Source: JBELHR01 sp049606855 (lineage in GTDB: Bacteria > Bacteroidota > Bacteroidia > Flavobacteriales > Flavobacteriaceae). From it: a stretch of DNA of 64,000 nt. Each line of letters begins with the position of its first letter. The first letter of the stretch is position 1. The stretch spans positions 1 through 64,000 of the forward strand of contig JBMYVY010000003.1 in the NCBI GenBank assembly GCA_049606855.1, read 5' to 3'. The translations under genes were made by a program, and so were the position numbers. The notes beneath the pieces were generated by a model. The model was given only the letters and a program-made list of their open reading frames with translations, was not told the origin of the DNA and did no database searches. Shown here in pieces: positions 43,055 to 51,796 of this stretch.

Positions 43055-44430
43055 GCGATCGAATCTTGATAGGTTTTGAGGATGTATTTTTTCAAAATTA
43101 AATGATACAATACCACCAAAACGAGTCCCTTAAAGATACTACTTATTGATATACTAAGCCAAACTCCATTAAGGCCTAAGCTAGTCGCGGAGAGCGCCAA
43201 GGCAATCGGGATCCTCAAAGAAGTCAATATGATACTGTTGATTGCCGGGTATTTTGTCTTTCCTAGTCCGTTGAAAACTCCTGCTGTGACCATTTCCAAA
43301 CAAGCGAACATGGCACTGAGTCCAATAATCATTAAATAGAACCTTCCTGCCTCAATAGTTGCAGGATCATCTACGAAAATTCCAATTAATTGGTCGGGAA
43401 AGCTCACCAAAATAAATGTAGCAAAGGCAGTGTAAATAAGACCGATTCCCAGTCCAGCTTTATATCCTTTTAAAATTGCTTTGTATTGTTTAGCGCCAAA
43501 ACTGTTTCCGCTGAACGTTGAAACTGCCTGATGAATCCCCATAATCATGATAAATGAAAGTGACTCCACTTGAAAGCCAATTCTTTGAGCAGCTATGGCA
43601 TTTACCCCGTATTTTGCAACGATTTTACCCATGATAATAGCAATAATGGTAAATAGGATACGTTGGGCAGCAATTGGACTGCTAATTTTGACGATATTTC
43701 TAAGGGTAGAAGAATCAAAATAGCTTTCCAATGGATTGATATTTGGGTCTTTGGTCAGCAACCTGTAATAATAAAGTGTTGTAACTAATTGGGAGACTAC
43801 TGTAGCCCAAGCGACCCCCATTACTCCGAGATCAAATCCGAAAATAAGAATAGGATCTAAAATTATATTGATAATGATTCCAATGCTATTTGCTTTTAAG
43901 GAAAGTTTACTTTTTCCATAAGAGTTAAACATCACAGTGAAGAAATAATTTTGAAAACTGAATAAGAATCCGATGCTGACCAGAGCCAAATAGTTTTCGG
44001 CCATCATGCTAACTAAATCACTGTTTAAATCAAAAAAAGCAATCAGTGGACTTCTAAAAAGAATGGTTGAAGCCGCAATAATTATAATCAAACTGAAAAC
44101 TCCAGCAAGACCTGTTCTCACTATTTTTTTTGCTTGTTTATAATCCTTGGCTCCAATTGATTGAGCGAGTTTTACTCCCGCTCCAACCGAAATTAAATTG
44201 GTCAAGGACCAGGCTAGATTCATATAAAAACCCGCGGTACCAACTGCAGCGACTTCATCACTACCAAGGCTTCCTACCCAAAAAATATCTGCGGTATTGT
44301 AAGCCAATTGCAAAAATGAGGCACCCATTATGGGTAAGGCTAGACTCAAAATTTGTAGAATAGCCTCCTTAAAACTCATGTCGTTTCTCGGAGCGAGTTC
44401 ACTGTTAAAGATTTTTGAAATTTTACTCAT
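43051..44430 (-). CDS. MATE family efflux transporter
   Basis: Cation-coupled multidrug exporter of about 459 residues with twelve helices in two MatE repeats: ALPIMGASFLQLAYNTADIFWVGSLG near residue 30 and SPIAAQRILFTIIAIIMG in the second half. The start at 44430 was chosen over 44445; either overlaps the ribE end. Coupled to gshAB, so ribE, MATE and gshAB appear to be one transcript. Confidence 0.92.
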   Translation of the reverse strand: MSKISKIFNSELAPRNDMSFKEAILQILSLALPIMGASFLQLAYNTADIFWVGSLGSDEVAAVGTAGFYMNLAWSLTNLISVGAGVKLAQSIGAKDYKQAKKIVRTGLAGVFSLIIIIAASTILFRSPLIAFFDLNSDLVSMMAENYLALVSIGFLFSFQNYFFTVMFNSYGKSKLSLKANSIGIIINIILDPILIFGFDLGVMGVAWATVVSQLVTTLYYYRLLTKDPNINPLESYFDSSTLRNIVKISSPIAAQRILFTIIAIIMGKIVAKYGVNAIAAQRIGFQVESLSFIMIMGIHQAVSTFSGNSFGAKQYKAILKGYKAGLGIGLIYTAFATFILVSFPDQLIGIFVDDPATIEAGRFYLMIIGLSAMFACLEMVTAGVFNGLGKTKYPAINSIILTSLRIPIALALSATSLGLNGVWLSISISSIFKGLVLVVLYHLILKKYILKTYQDSIA

Positions 44431-45016
44431 TACGCAAAGCCTCAAGACGACTGACGTATTTTCCTATGACGTCAAATTCTAAATTAACGAGGCTTCCTTT
44501 TTCAAAATTGTGAAAGGTAGTGTGCTCAAAGGTGTATGGAATGATGGCCACCGAAAATGAATCCCGTTGACTATCAACCACTGTGAGACTAACCCCATTT
44601 ACAGTAATTGAGCCTTTTTCTATAGTTAAGTTATTTAAACTTGGGTCGTATTGGAACCTAAACCTCCAGCTACCATCTTCCTGTTGCACAGAAACACACT
44701 GAGCAGTTTGATCAACGTGTCCTTGTACGATGTGACCGTCTAATCGCGCCCCTAATTTCATACCTCTTTCTAAATTAATTTCTTGACCAATAAAGAGCTC
44801 GTTGAGGTTGGTTTTGTCCATAGTTTCTTTGATGGCAGTTACGGTATAATACTCCCCGTCAATAGATACCACTGTTAAGCAGACCCCATTATGGGCAACA
44901 CTTTGATCAATTTGCAGTTCTGAGGTGAAACTTGACTGCATTGTAATGTGCAAGTTATCTCCTTCTTTTTCAAGCTGAACTACTCTACCTAGGGTTTCAA
45001 TGATGCCTGTGAACAT
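44423..45016 (-). CDS. ribE: riboflavin synthase alpha subunit
   Basis: Makes riboflavin from two lumazine molecules, 197 residues, with two lumazine-binding barrel repeats: MFTGIIETLGRV at the start, SVAHNGVCLTVV (about 39-50) and the second copy GSITVNGVSLTVV (about 135-147). Stop overlaps the MATE start. No FMN riboswitch is visible: only about 25 bases separate it from its promoter. Confidence 0.96.
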   Translation of the reverse strand: MFTGIIETLGRVVQLEKEGDNLHITMQSSFTSELQIDQSVAHNGVCLTVVSIDGEYYTVTAIKETMDKTNLNELFIGQEINLERGMKLGARLDGHIVQGHVDQTAQCVSVQQEDGSWRFRFQYDPSLNNLTIEKGSITVNGVSLTVVDSQRDSFSVAIIPYTFEHTTFHNFEKGSLVNLEFDVIGKYVSRLEALRNE

Positions 45017-45035
45017 ATTTGTAATTTATATTGAT

Positions 45036-45043
45036 TACTTTTG
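45036..45043 (+). promoter_or_regulatory. promoter -7 element (TACTTTTG) of pdxA
   Basis: TACTTTTG, 21 bases before ATG 45065; it also rules out a TTG start at 45041. Confidence 0.7.
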
Positions 45044-45048
45044 GTTTA

Positions 45049-45056
45049 CAAAAATA
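45049..45056 (-). promoter_or_regulatory. promoter -7 element (TATTTTTG) of ribE
   Basis: CAAAAATA on the plus strand; minus-strand TATTTTTG, 32 bases before the ribE start. It lies five bases from the pdxA element on the other strand, so the two promoters interleave. Confidence 0.6.
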
Positions 45057-45064
45057 CGCAATTA

Positions 45065-46105
45065 ATGACGGCAAATGAAAAAATAAAGGTTGGGATCTCA
45101 GTTGGAGATTTAAATGGAATCGGAATGGAAGTAATTCTTAAAACATTCCAAGATAAGCGCATGATGGATTTTTGTGTTCCTGTCATATACGCCTCTTCCA
45201 AAGTGATTTCTTATCATAAAAAAGCCTTGAATTTAAATATTCCAATTTTCGTTGCTAAGAATGAATCAGAGCTTAATCCAGATAAAATTAATTGTATTCA
45301 AGTTTGGCAAGAAGATGTAGCTATGGAATTGGGTAAACCTTCAAAGGAAATAGGGGAATTTGCGTTTAAATCTCTCGATGCCGCAACTCAAGCTGTCAAG
45401 CAAGGTAAGGTTGACTTTTTATTAACTGCACCGATTAATAAGGACAATATTTTTAATGATGATTTTCAATTCCCAGGACACACAGAATACTTAGGAGAGC
45501 AATTTGAAGGAGAGCCTTTAATGCTGCTTACTAATGGTTCCTTGAGGTTAGGCTTGATTACGGGGCATATTCCAATTTCAAAGGTAAGTGAAACTATTGA
45601 TGAGGAGTTGATCAAAAAGAAGGTTGAAATAATGAATATGAGCCTAAAACAAGATTTTGGAATTGATCGTCCAAAAATTGCAGTTCTTGGAATTAATCCT
45701 CATTGCGGAGATAAGGGAGTAATCGGAAGTGAAGATGAAGATTTGGTAAGGCCTACAATTAATAAAATTAAAGAGGAAACGAAAACTCTGGTATTTGGTC
45801 CTTATGCTGCAGATGGATTTTTTGGCTCAAGGGCTTATGAGGAGTTTGATGGGGTACTTGCGATGTATCACGACCAAGGTTTGGCGCCATTCAAAACCAT
45901 AGCCTTTGGGAATGGGGTGAACTTTACGGCGGGGTTAAAATTTATCAGAACCTCCCCTGATCATGGAACGGGTTATGCCATCGCAGGGTTGAATCAAGCA
46001 AATCCAGACTCTTTTAAAGAGGCTTTGTACACCGGATTGGAACTTGTTAAGTTGAGAAAGAATTATCAAGACTTGACACGTAACGTGCTGAAAACACGAG
46101 GCTAG
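45065..46105 (+). CDS. pdxA: 4-hydroxythreonine-4-phosphate dehydrogenase
   Basis: Enzyme of the DXP-dependent pyridoxal-phosphate pathway, about 346 residues. Typical blocks are VGISVGDLNGIGMEV at the start, LLTAPINKDNIF, GHTEYL, GINPHCGDKGVIG and MYHDQGLAPFK with metal-binding histidines. I start it at ATG 45065, after the promoter. A 65-base gap leads to the DUF177 gene, which has its own promoter. Confidence 0.95.
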   Translation: MTANEKIKVGISVGDLNGIGMEVILKTFQDKRMMDFCVPVIYASSKVISYHKKALNLNIPIFVAKNESELNPDKINCIQVWQEDVAMELGKPSKEIGEFAFKSLDAATQAVKQGKVDFLLTAPINKDNIFNDDFQFPGHTEYLGEQFEGEPLMLLTNGSLRLGLITGHIPISKVSETIDEELIKKKVEIMNMSLKQDFGIDRPKIAVLGINPHCGDKGVIGSEDEDLVRPTINKIKEETKTLVFGPYAADGFFGSRAYEEFDGVLAMYHDQGLAPFKTIAFGNGVNFTAGLKFIRTSPDHGTGYAIAGLNQANPDSFKEALYTGLELVKLRKNYQDLTRNVLKTRG

Positions 46106-46148
46106 TGAAAATTTAACTTTATTGTTGAATTTATCATTTATTATTTTA

Positions 46149-46156
46149 TATCTTTG
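46149..46156 (+). promoter_or_regulatory. promoter -7 element (TATCTTTG) of the DUF177-rpmF operon
   Basis: TATCTTTG, 13 bases before ATG 46170; TTG triplets lie around the -33 distance. Confidence 0.7.
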
Positions 46157-46169
46157 CACGCTCAAATTG

Positions 46170-46685
46170 ATGTTGAAGATGAAAGACTTAAGAGAATTTG
46201 TAATTCCTTTTGTTGGCCTTAAGGACGGCAAACATGAATTTGATTATCGAATCGATAATACGTTCTTTGAATGGTTCAACTATGATGAATTTCATAGCGC
46301 TAATTTAGAGGTGAAGTTGGATTTTGTTAAAAAACCAACCTTCTTTGAATTAGAGTTTCATGTTAAGGGGACAGTTAATGTAGATTGTGACCGCAGTGGA
46401 GACGCTTTTGATATGCCTATCGAAGGATCTTATCCTCTAATTGTTAAATTTGGGGAAGAATTTGAAGAGGTTGATGAAGAGCTTCTTGTAATTCCGCACT
46501 CGGCCTATCAATTGGATGTTTCTCAATACATATATGAATTCTGTCTGCTAAGCGTTCCTCTAAAAAGAGTGAATCCCGAAGCAAAAGAGTTGGATGATGT
46601 TAAAGAAGAGGAATTAGAGGAAAAAAAGGGCATTGACCCTAGATGGAATAAATTGAACGAATTAATAACAGGTAAAAAAGCATAA
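46170..46685 (+). CDS. DUF177 (YceD-like) protein linked to 23S rRNA accumulation
   Basis: Acidic soluble protein of about 171 residues. VNVDCDRSGDAFDMPIEGSYPLIVKFG near the middle is the DUF177 core, though the usual paired cysteines are reduced to one in this stretch. The family acts in 50S/23S rRNA build-up and is always upstream of rpmF. ATG 46170 is chosen (46179 also possible) because the promoter element ends at 46156. One base separates the stop from rpmF. Confidence 0.85.
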   Translation: MLKMKDLREFVIPFVGLKDGKHEFDYRIDNTFFEWFNYDEFHSANLEVKLDFVKKPTFFELEFHVKGTVNVDCDRSGDAFDMPIEGSYPLIVKFGEEFEEVDEELLVIPHSAYQLDVSQYIYEFCLLSVPLKRVNPEAKELDDVKEEELEEKKGIDPRWNKLNELITGKKA

Positions 46686-46686
46686 A

Positions 46687-46881
46687 ATGGCACATCCTAA
46701 GAGAAAGATATCAAAAACAAGGAGAGATAAGAGGAGAACTCACTATAAAGCTGTGATGCCTCAAATCGCCGTTGATCCAACTACAGGAGAAGCTCATTTA
46801 TATCACAGAGCTCACTGGCACGAAGGTAAATTGTATTACAGAGGACAAGTTGTAATGGAATCTGCTGAGGCAGAAGCATAA
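46687..46881 (+). CDS. rpmF: 50S ribosomal protein L32
   Basis: Small basic ribosomal protein of 64 residues starting MAHPKRKISKTRRDKRRTHYK. The zinc-binding cysteines of many L32 proteins are absent, as common in Bacteroidota. Follows DUF177 directly, and a terminator lies about 48 bases after the stop. Confidence 0.96.
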   Translation: MAHPKRKISKTRRDKRRTHYKAVMPQIAVDPTTGEAHLYHRAHWHEGKLYYRGQVVMESAEAEA

Positions 46882-46928
46882 ATACACCTTAGTTAAGTGT
46901 AATTTAGTGATATAGAGCTAGAAAAAAT

Positions 46929-46959
46929 AAACCCTCATGTTTTATGAGGGTTTTTTTTT
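46929..46959 (+). terminator. Rho-independent terminator after rpmF
   Basis: AAACCCTCAT-GTTTT-ATGAGGGTTT with T9. Confidence 0.88.
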
Positions 46960-47072
46960 GCATTATCTTAGTAGTTAAATTCAAATTTTTCTTGAAGATA
47001 TTTGAAATTTATTTAGTTACTTTGGCGCATTATTTTTTTAACTGACCCTATACAGATAGAAAAACTAAAATT

Positions 47073-48068
47073 ATGACGAAGATTAGTGCTGCAATTACAG
47101 CTGTTGGAAAATACCTTCCAGACCATATCTTGACCAACGAGATGTTGTCGGAGATGGTAGAAACCAACGACGAATGGATTACGACGAGAACTGGTATTAA
47201 GGAACGTCGTATTTTAAAAGAAGAAGGAGCAGGTACTTCCTATATGGCGATTAGAGCTGCGCAAAACTTGATTGAAAAGCGTGGAATTGATCCTGCGGAG
47301 ATTGATCTAGTCATCATGGCTACTGCAACACCTGATATGATGGTGGCTTCTACAGGGACTTATGTGGCTACTGAAATTGGAGCTGTAAATGCTTTTGCCT
47401 ATGACTTGCAAGCAGCGTGTTCAAGCTTCTTATACGGAATGTCAACTGCGGCAGCTTATATTGAGGCAGGACGCTATAAAAAGGTATTATTAATTGGGGC
47501 GGACAAAATGTCTTCAATTATTGATTATACAGATCGAACAACTTGTATTATCTTTGGTGATGGTGCAGGTGCAGTTTTGTTTGAACCGAATGACGAAGGT
47601 TTTGGTTTACAAGATGAATATTTAAGAGGGGATGCGGTTGGACGTGAATTCTTAAATATGCAAGCTGGAGGTTCGATATTACCTGCTACAGAAGAAACAG
47701 TAGCTAAAGGTTTACACCACGTATATCAAGATGGTAAAAATGTATTTAAATATGCAGTAACCAATATGGCAGACGTAAGTGCTTTGATGCTTGAGAGAAA
47801 TGGACTGACTAAAGACGATGTAAATTGGTTGGCTCCTCATCAAGCAAATAAGAGAATTATTGAGGCAACTGCAAACCGGGTTGGTTTGGAAAGTGATAAA
47901 GTAATGATGAATATTCAAAATTATGGGAATACTACATCAGCTACTTTACCGTTGTTGTTGGCCGACTATGAAGAGAATTTGAAAAAAGGAGACAATATCA
48001 TATTCGCTGCCTTTGGTGGTGGATTTACATGGGGTTCCATTTATTTAAAATGGGCCTATAACGCATAA
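47073..48068 (+). CDS. fabH: beta-ketoacyl-ACP synthase III
   Basis: First condensing enzyme of fatty-acid synthesis, 331 residues. Catalytic triad positions are visible: Cys116 in LQAACSSFLYG, His256 in LAPHQANKR, Asn286 in NYGNTTSAT. It joins acetyl- or branched acyl-CoA to malonyl-ACP. Lies between rpmF and accB in the classical DUF177-rpmF-fabH-acc order, but after a terminator, so it needs its own promoter; I see only imperfect candidates. Confidence 0.96.
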   Translation: MTKISAAITAVGKYLPDHILTNEMLSEMVETNDEWITTRTGIKERRILKEEGAGTSYMAIRAAQNLIEKRGIDPAEIDLVIMATATPDMMVASTGTYVATEIGAVNAFAYDLQAACSSFLYGMSTAAAYIEAGRYKKVLLIGADKMSSIIDYTDRTTCIIFGDGAGAVLFEPNDEGFGLQDEYLRGDAVGREFLNMQAGGSILPATEETVAKGLHHVYQDGKNVFKYAVTNMADVSALMLERNGLTKDDVNWLAPHQANKRIIEATANRVGLESDKVMMNIQNYGNTTSATLPLLLADYEENLKKGDNIIFAAFGGGFTWGSIYLKWAYNA

Positions 48069-48089
48069 TCTAACGTAAAACTTAAAACA

Positions 48090-48581
48090 ATGGATTTAAA
48101 AGAGATTCAAAGCCTAATCAAATTTGTTGCCAGATCTGGTGCAAATGAAGTAAAATTAGAAATGGAGGATGTAAAAATCACCATTAGAACAGGTGGAGAA
48201 AAAACAGAGACTACAATTGTTCAGTCTCCAGGAATGGCTATGGGACAGATGCCTATTATGCCAGCAGCACCTGTTGCTCCAGTTGAATCAGCTCCAGCAG
48301 CTCCGGCAGCACCAGCTGAGAAAGAAGAAGAAAATTCAAATTATATTGAGATAAAATCACCAATTATTGGAACTTTTTATCGCAAGCCTTCTCCTGACAA
48401 ACCTATGTTTGTTGAAGTAGGGGATACTGTTTCTCCTGATTCAGTGGTTTGTGTAATCGAGGCCATGAAGCTGTTCAATGAAATTGAATCAGAAGTGAGT
48501 GGAAAGATTGTAAAAGTATTGGTAGAGGACAGTACTCCAGTAGAATTTGGGCAACCATTATTTTTGGTAGATCCATCTTAG
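48090..48581 (+). CDS. accB: biotin carboxyl carrier protein of acetyl-CoA carboxylase
   Basis: Carries biotin for malonyl-CoA synthesis, 163 residues. An N-terminal helical part is followed by an Ala/Pro-rich linker (about 60-85) and the biotinyl domain (about 85-160) with biotin-accepting Lys127 in CVIEAMKLFNEIES. 21 bases after fabH and 24 before accC: one operon. Confidence 0.96.
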   Translation: MDLKEIQSLIKFVARSGANEVKLEMEDVKITIRTGGEKTETTIVQSPGMAMGQMPIMPAAPVAPVESAPAAPAAPAEKEEENSNYIEIKSPIIGTFYRKPSPDKPMFVEVGDTVSPDSVVCVIEAMKLFNEIESEVSGKIVKVLVEDSTPVEFGQPLFLVDPS

Positions 48582-48605
48582 TACTAACGATTTAATTTTT
48601 CGGTT

Positions 48606-49946
48606 ATGTTTAAAAAGATTTTAATCGCCAACAGGGGGGAGATAGCATTGCGTGTTATTCGAACTTGTCGCGAAATGGGAATCAAGACTGTTGCAGTTTA
48701 TTCAACAGCAGATGAGGAAAGTTTACATGTGAAATTTGCTGACGAGGCTGTATGTATAGGTCCTGCACCTTCTTCTGAATCTTATTTAAAAATGTCAAAT
48801 ATCATCGCAGCAGCGGAAATTACAAATGCGGATGCCATTCACCCAGGATATGGGTTTTTGTCTGAAAATGCTAAATTTTCTGCTTTATGTGATGAACACG
48901 AAATAAAGTTCATTGGAGCTTCTGCTGATATGATCGACCGTATGGGAGACAAAGCTTCTGCAAAAGCAACCATGAAAGCTGCAGGTGTTCCTACAATTCC
49001 AGGATCAGAGGGATTACTCGATTCATTCGAACAAACTGAAGAGCTTGCCGCTGAAATGGGTTATCCTGTAATGCTAAAAGCAACTGCCGGTGGTGGTGGT
49101 AAAGGTATGCGTGCGGTTTGGGAACCTGAAAACCTAAGAGACGCATGGGATTCTGCAAGACAAGAATCTAAAGCTGCATTTGGGAATGATGGAATGTACA
49201 TGGAAAAACTTATCGAAGAGCCACGCCATATTGAGATTCAGGTGGTTGGTGATTCTTTTGGAAAAGCATGTCATTTATCTGAAAGAGATTGTTCAGTTCA
49301 AAGAAGACACCAGAAATTAACAGAGGAAACCCCTTCTCCATTCATGACAGATGAATTACGAGAGCGCATGGGAGAAGCTGCTGTTAAAGCTGCTGAATTC
49401 ATCAAGTATGAAGGAGCAGGGACGGTTGAATTTTTAGTGGACAAGCACCGTAACTTTTACTTTATGGAGATGAATACACGTATTCAAGTAGAGCATCCAA
49501 TTACGGAACAAGTAATTGACTTTGACTTGATCCGTGAGCAAATCTCTGTTGCAGCGGGAATTCCTATTACAGGTAAAAATTATTTCCCTAATCTTCATTC
49601 AATCGAATGTAGAATTAATGCGGAAGATCCGTACAATGACTTTAGACCAGCTCCAGGGAAGATTACAAACTTCCACGCTCCAGGAGGACATGGAGTGCGT
49701 CTAGATACACACGTTTATGCTGGATATATGATTCCGCCAAATTACGATTCTATGGTAGCTAAGTTGATTACTACTGCGCAGACTCGTGAAGAGGCAATAG
49801 CAAAAATGAAAAGAGCTTTAGACGAGTTCGTAATTGAAGGTGTGAAGACTACTATTCCTTTCCACAGACAATTGATGGACCATCCAGATTATGTAGCTGG
49901 AAACTATACAACAAAATTCATGGAAGATTTTTCTATGGAAGAATAG
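48606..49946 (+). CDS. accC: biotin carboxylase subunit of acetyl-CoA carboxylase
   Basis: ATP-grasp enzyme of 446 residues that carboxylates biotin on AccB. Markers: FKKILIANRGEIALRVIRT at the start, TAGGGGKGMR (about 160-169), ERDCSVQRRHQK, FLVDKHRNFYFMEMNTRIQVEHPITE. Normal length. A terminator follows the stop. Confidence 0.97.
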   Translation: MFKKILIANRGEIALRVIRTCREMGIKTVAVYSTADEESLHVKFADEAVCIGPAPSSESYLKMSNIIAAAEITNADAIHPGYGFLSENAKFSALCDEHEIKFIGASADMIDRMGDKASAKATMKAAGVPTIPGSEGLLDSFEQTEELAAEMGYPVMLKATAGGGGKGMRAVWEPENLRDAWDSARQESKAAFGNDGMYMEKLIEEPRHIEIQVVGDSFGKACHLSERDCSVQRRHQKLTEETPSPFMTDELRERMGEAAVKAAEFIKYEGAGTVEFLVDKHRNFYFMEMNTRIQVEHPITEQVIDFDLIREQISVAAGIPITGKNYFPNLHSIECRINAEDPYNDFRPAPGKITNFHAPGGHGVRLDTHVYAGYMIPPNYDSMVAKLITTAQTREEAIAKMKRALDEFVIEGVKTTIPFHRQLMDHPDYVAGNYTTKFMEDFSMEE

Positions 49947-49952
49947 CAAACT

Positions 49953-49985
49953 AAAAGCGACTCATTTTTTTGAGTCGCTTTTTTT
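49953..49985 (+). terminator. Rho-independent terminator after accC
   Basis: AAAAGCGACTCA with TGAGTCGCTTTT (twelve pairs), T6 loop and T tract. Confidence 0.88.
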
Positions 49986-50000
49986 ATGTTTCTTTAACCT

Positions 50001-50465
50001 ATGAGCCAAGGAGACCTTAAACTTGATGGAATTGATAAAAGTATTTTGAATGCTTTGATGAAGGATGCTAGAATTTCTTTAACTGCAATTGGCAGGGAGG
50101 TTGGAATAAGTAGCGCTGCTATACATCAACGGCTCAAGAAACTGGAGCAATCGGGATTGATATCAGGAACAAAACTCATGATCAATCCAAAAATCATAGG
50201 ATACAAAACCGAGGCATTTGTTGGGGTCTTTTTAGATTCTTCCTCTAAATACAATGACGCTATTAACCGCTTACGTGAAATTCCGGAAGTAACCGAAAGT
50301 CATTATACTACTGGTAATTATGCCATCTTACTCAAAATTTTGTGTCGTGACAATGAGCATTTGATGCAAGTTCTCAATCATCAAATTCAAAAAATTAAAG
50401 GAGTTTCTAGAACCGAGACATTCATTTCCTTAGAACAACAGATTTCTCGTCAAATTAAGTTGTAA
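50001..50465 (+). CDS. Lrp/AsnC family transcriptional regulator
   Basis: DNA-binding protein of 154 residues. N-terminal winged helix-turn-helix (LDGIDKSILNALMKDARISLTAIGREVGISSAAIHQRLKKLEQ region, about 6-50) and C-terminal RAM ligand domain (about 65-150) with VTESHYTTGNYAILLKI. It senses amino acids in this family. Nine bases before the asparaginase gene, so asparagine or aspartate is a plausible ligand. Confidence 0.93.
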   Translation: MSQGDLKLDGIDKSILNALMKDARISLTAIGREVGISSAAIHQRLKKLEQSGLISGTKLMINPKIIGYKTEAFVGVFLDSSSKYNDAINRLREIPEVTESHYTTGNYAILLKILCRDNEHLMQVLNHQIQKIKGVSRTETFISLEQQISRQIKL

Positions 50466-50474
50466 ATTAGCGAT

Positions 50475-51506
50475 ATGCGAATTTTGATTGTATACACTGG
50501 TGGTACAATTGGTATGATCAAGGATTATCATACCGGTGCCTTACGCGCTTTTGATTTTTCAAAAATTTCTGAACGAATCCCTGAATTGAATCAATTGGGT
50601 TGTGATATAGACACCTATTCTTTTGAGGAAGTCATTGATTCTTCGGATGTGAATTTAGAGGACTTGATTGCTGTGGGAGAGCAGATTTACAATAATTATG
50701 ATCATTATGATGGCTTTGTTGTTTTAACAGGCTCGGATACGATGTCCTATATTTCTTCATGCATTAGTTTCATGCTTGAGAACCTTCAAAAACCAGTGGT
50801 GTTTACCGGGTCTCAATTGCCGATTGGAGATTTGAGAACTGATGCAAAAGAGAATTTGATTACAGCCATTCAGGTAGCTTCTGCCTACAGAAATAATGAG
50901 CCCATCTTAAAGGAGGTTGGTTTGTATTTTGAATACAAATTATATAGAGCCAACAGAACAACAAAAATAACTGCTGAGCATTTTGAAGCTTTTGATTCTC
51001 CCAATTACCCACCATTAGCAGAAAGTGGGGTACATTTATCTTTTAACGACTTATTGCTGCATCATCCATCATATCCTGAAAGAGAATTAATTCTGCGACG
51101 AAGATTAAATAATAATGTGATTATTCTAAAGTTGTTTCCAGGTTTAAAGCCAGAATATTTGAGTCATATTTTGGACCTACCGAATCTTCAAGGAGTTGTC
51201 CTAGAAACTTTTGGCGCGGGTAACGCACCAAGTGATAAGTGGTTTACATCGGCTTTAGAAGAGGCCATAAAAAGAGGTGTGAAAATTGTAAATGTTACTC
51301 AGTGTAATTCGGGAAGCGTCATTCAAGGTCATTATGAAACTAGTTTGGCTCTTAAAAATATGGGAGTCATTAATGGAAAAGATATGACTACTGAGGCAGC
51401 CCTTGCAAAATTGATGTATTTACTGGGAGCTCAAGAAGAGCTCGATGATTTTTCCAAGGTTTTTGAATCTTCTTTACGAGGAGAATTGTCGGATTTAAAG
51501 GATTAA
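50475..51506 (+). CDS. ansA: type I (cytoplasmic) L-asparaginase
   Basis: Hydrolyses asparagine to aspartate and ammonia, 343 residues, no signal peptide. Catalytic threonines sit in YTGGTIGM (Thr11) and TGSDTM (Thr89, with Asp88). TGSQLPIGDLRTDAKENLI is typical of AnsA. In operon with the Lrp/AsnC regulator. Confidence 0.93.
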   Translation: MRILIVYTGGTIGMIKDYHTGALRAFDFSKISERIPELNQLGCDIDTYSFEEVIDSSDVNLEDLIAVGEQIYNNYDHYDGFVVLTGSDTMSYISSCISFMLENLQKPVVFTGSQLPIGDLRTDAKENLITAIQVASAYRNNEPILKEVGLYFEYKLYRANRTTKITAEHFEAFDSPNYPPLAESGVHLSFNDLLLHHPSYPERELILRRRLNNNVIILKLFPGLKPEYLSHILDLPNLQGVVLETFGAGNAPSDKWFTSALEEAIKRGVKIVNVTQCNSGSVIQGHYETSLALKNMGVINGKDMTTEAALAKLMYLLGAQEELDDFSKVFESSLRGELSDLKD

Positions 51507-51648
51507 AATCTTTGGAACGTTTTTTGCGACTTTGTTAATAAATCGAGTTAAAACCTATAATTCACTGTAAAGTTTAACTAAAATTAAGCTAGATTGATTT
51601 TTTCAATTGATTAATTTTTTGTTACTTGCCAAGCGCAAATTGAGTTTA

Positions 51649-51735
51649 GGAGAGGTGGCCGAGTGGTTTAAGGCGCACGCCTGGAAAGCGTGTTTACGCG
51701 TGAGTGTATCGAGGGTTCGAATCCCTTCCTCTCCG
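51649..51735 (+). tRNA. tRNA-Ser (GGA)
   Basis: Class II tRNA of 87 bases: acceptor GGAGAGG with CCTCTCC, anticodon stem CACGC/GCGTG around loop CTGGAAA (anticodon GGA), long variable arm TGTTTACGCGTGAGTGTA region, T-loop TTCGAAT, discriminator G. CCA is not encoded (CAG follows). The 290-base gap between ansA and exbB holds this gene and nothing else I can name. Confidence 0.96.
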
Positions 51736-51796
51736 CAGAGGTTTGTGAAATAAATAAATTAACCCGTTAACTATTTTATAAATTAATTATTACAAA

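Noticed and set aside
44980..45064. FMN riboswitch upstream of ribE
   Set aside because: Only about 25 bases separate promoter and start codon, too short for the aptamer.
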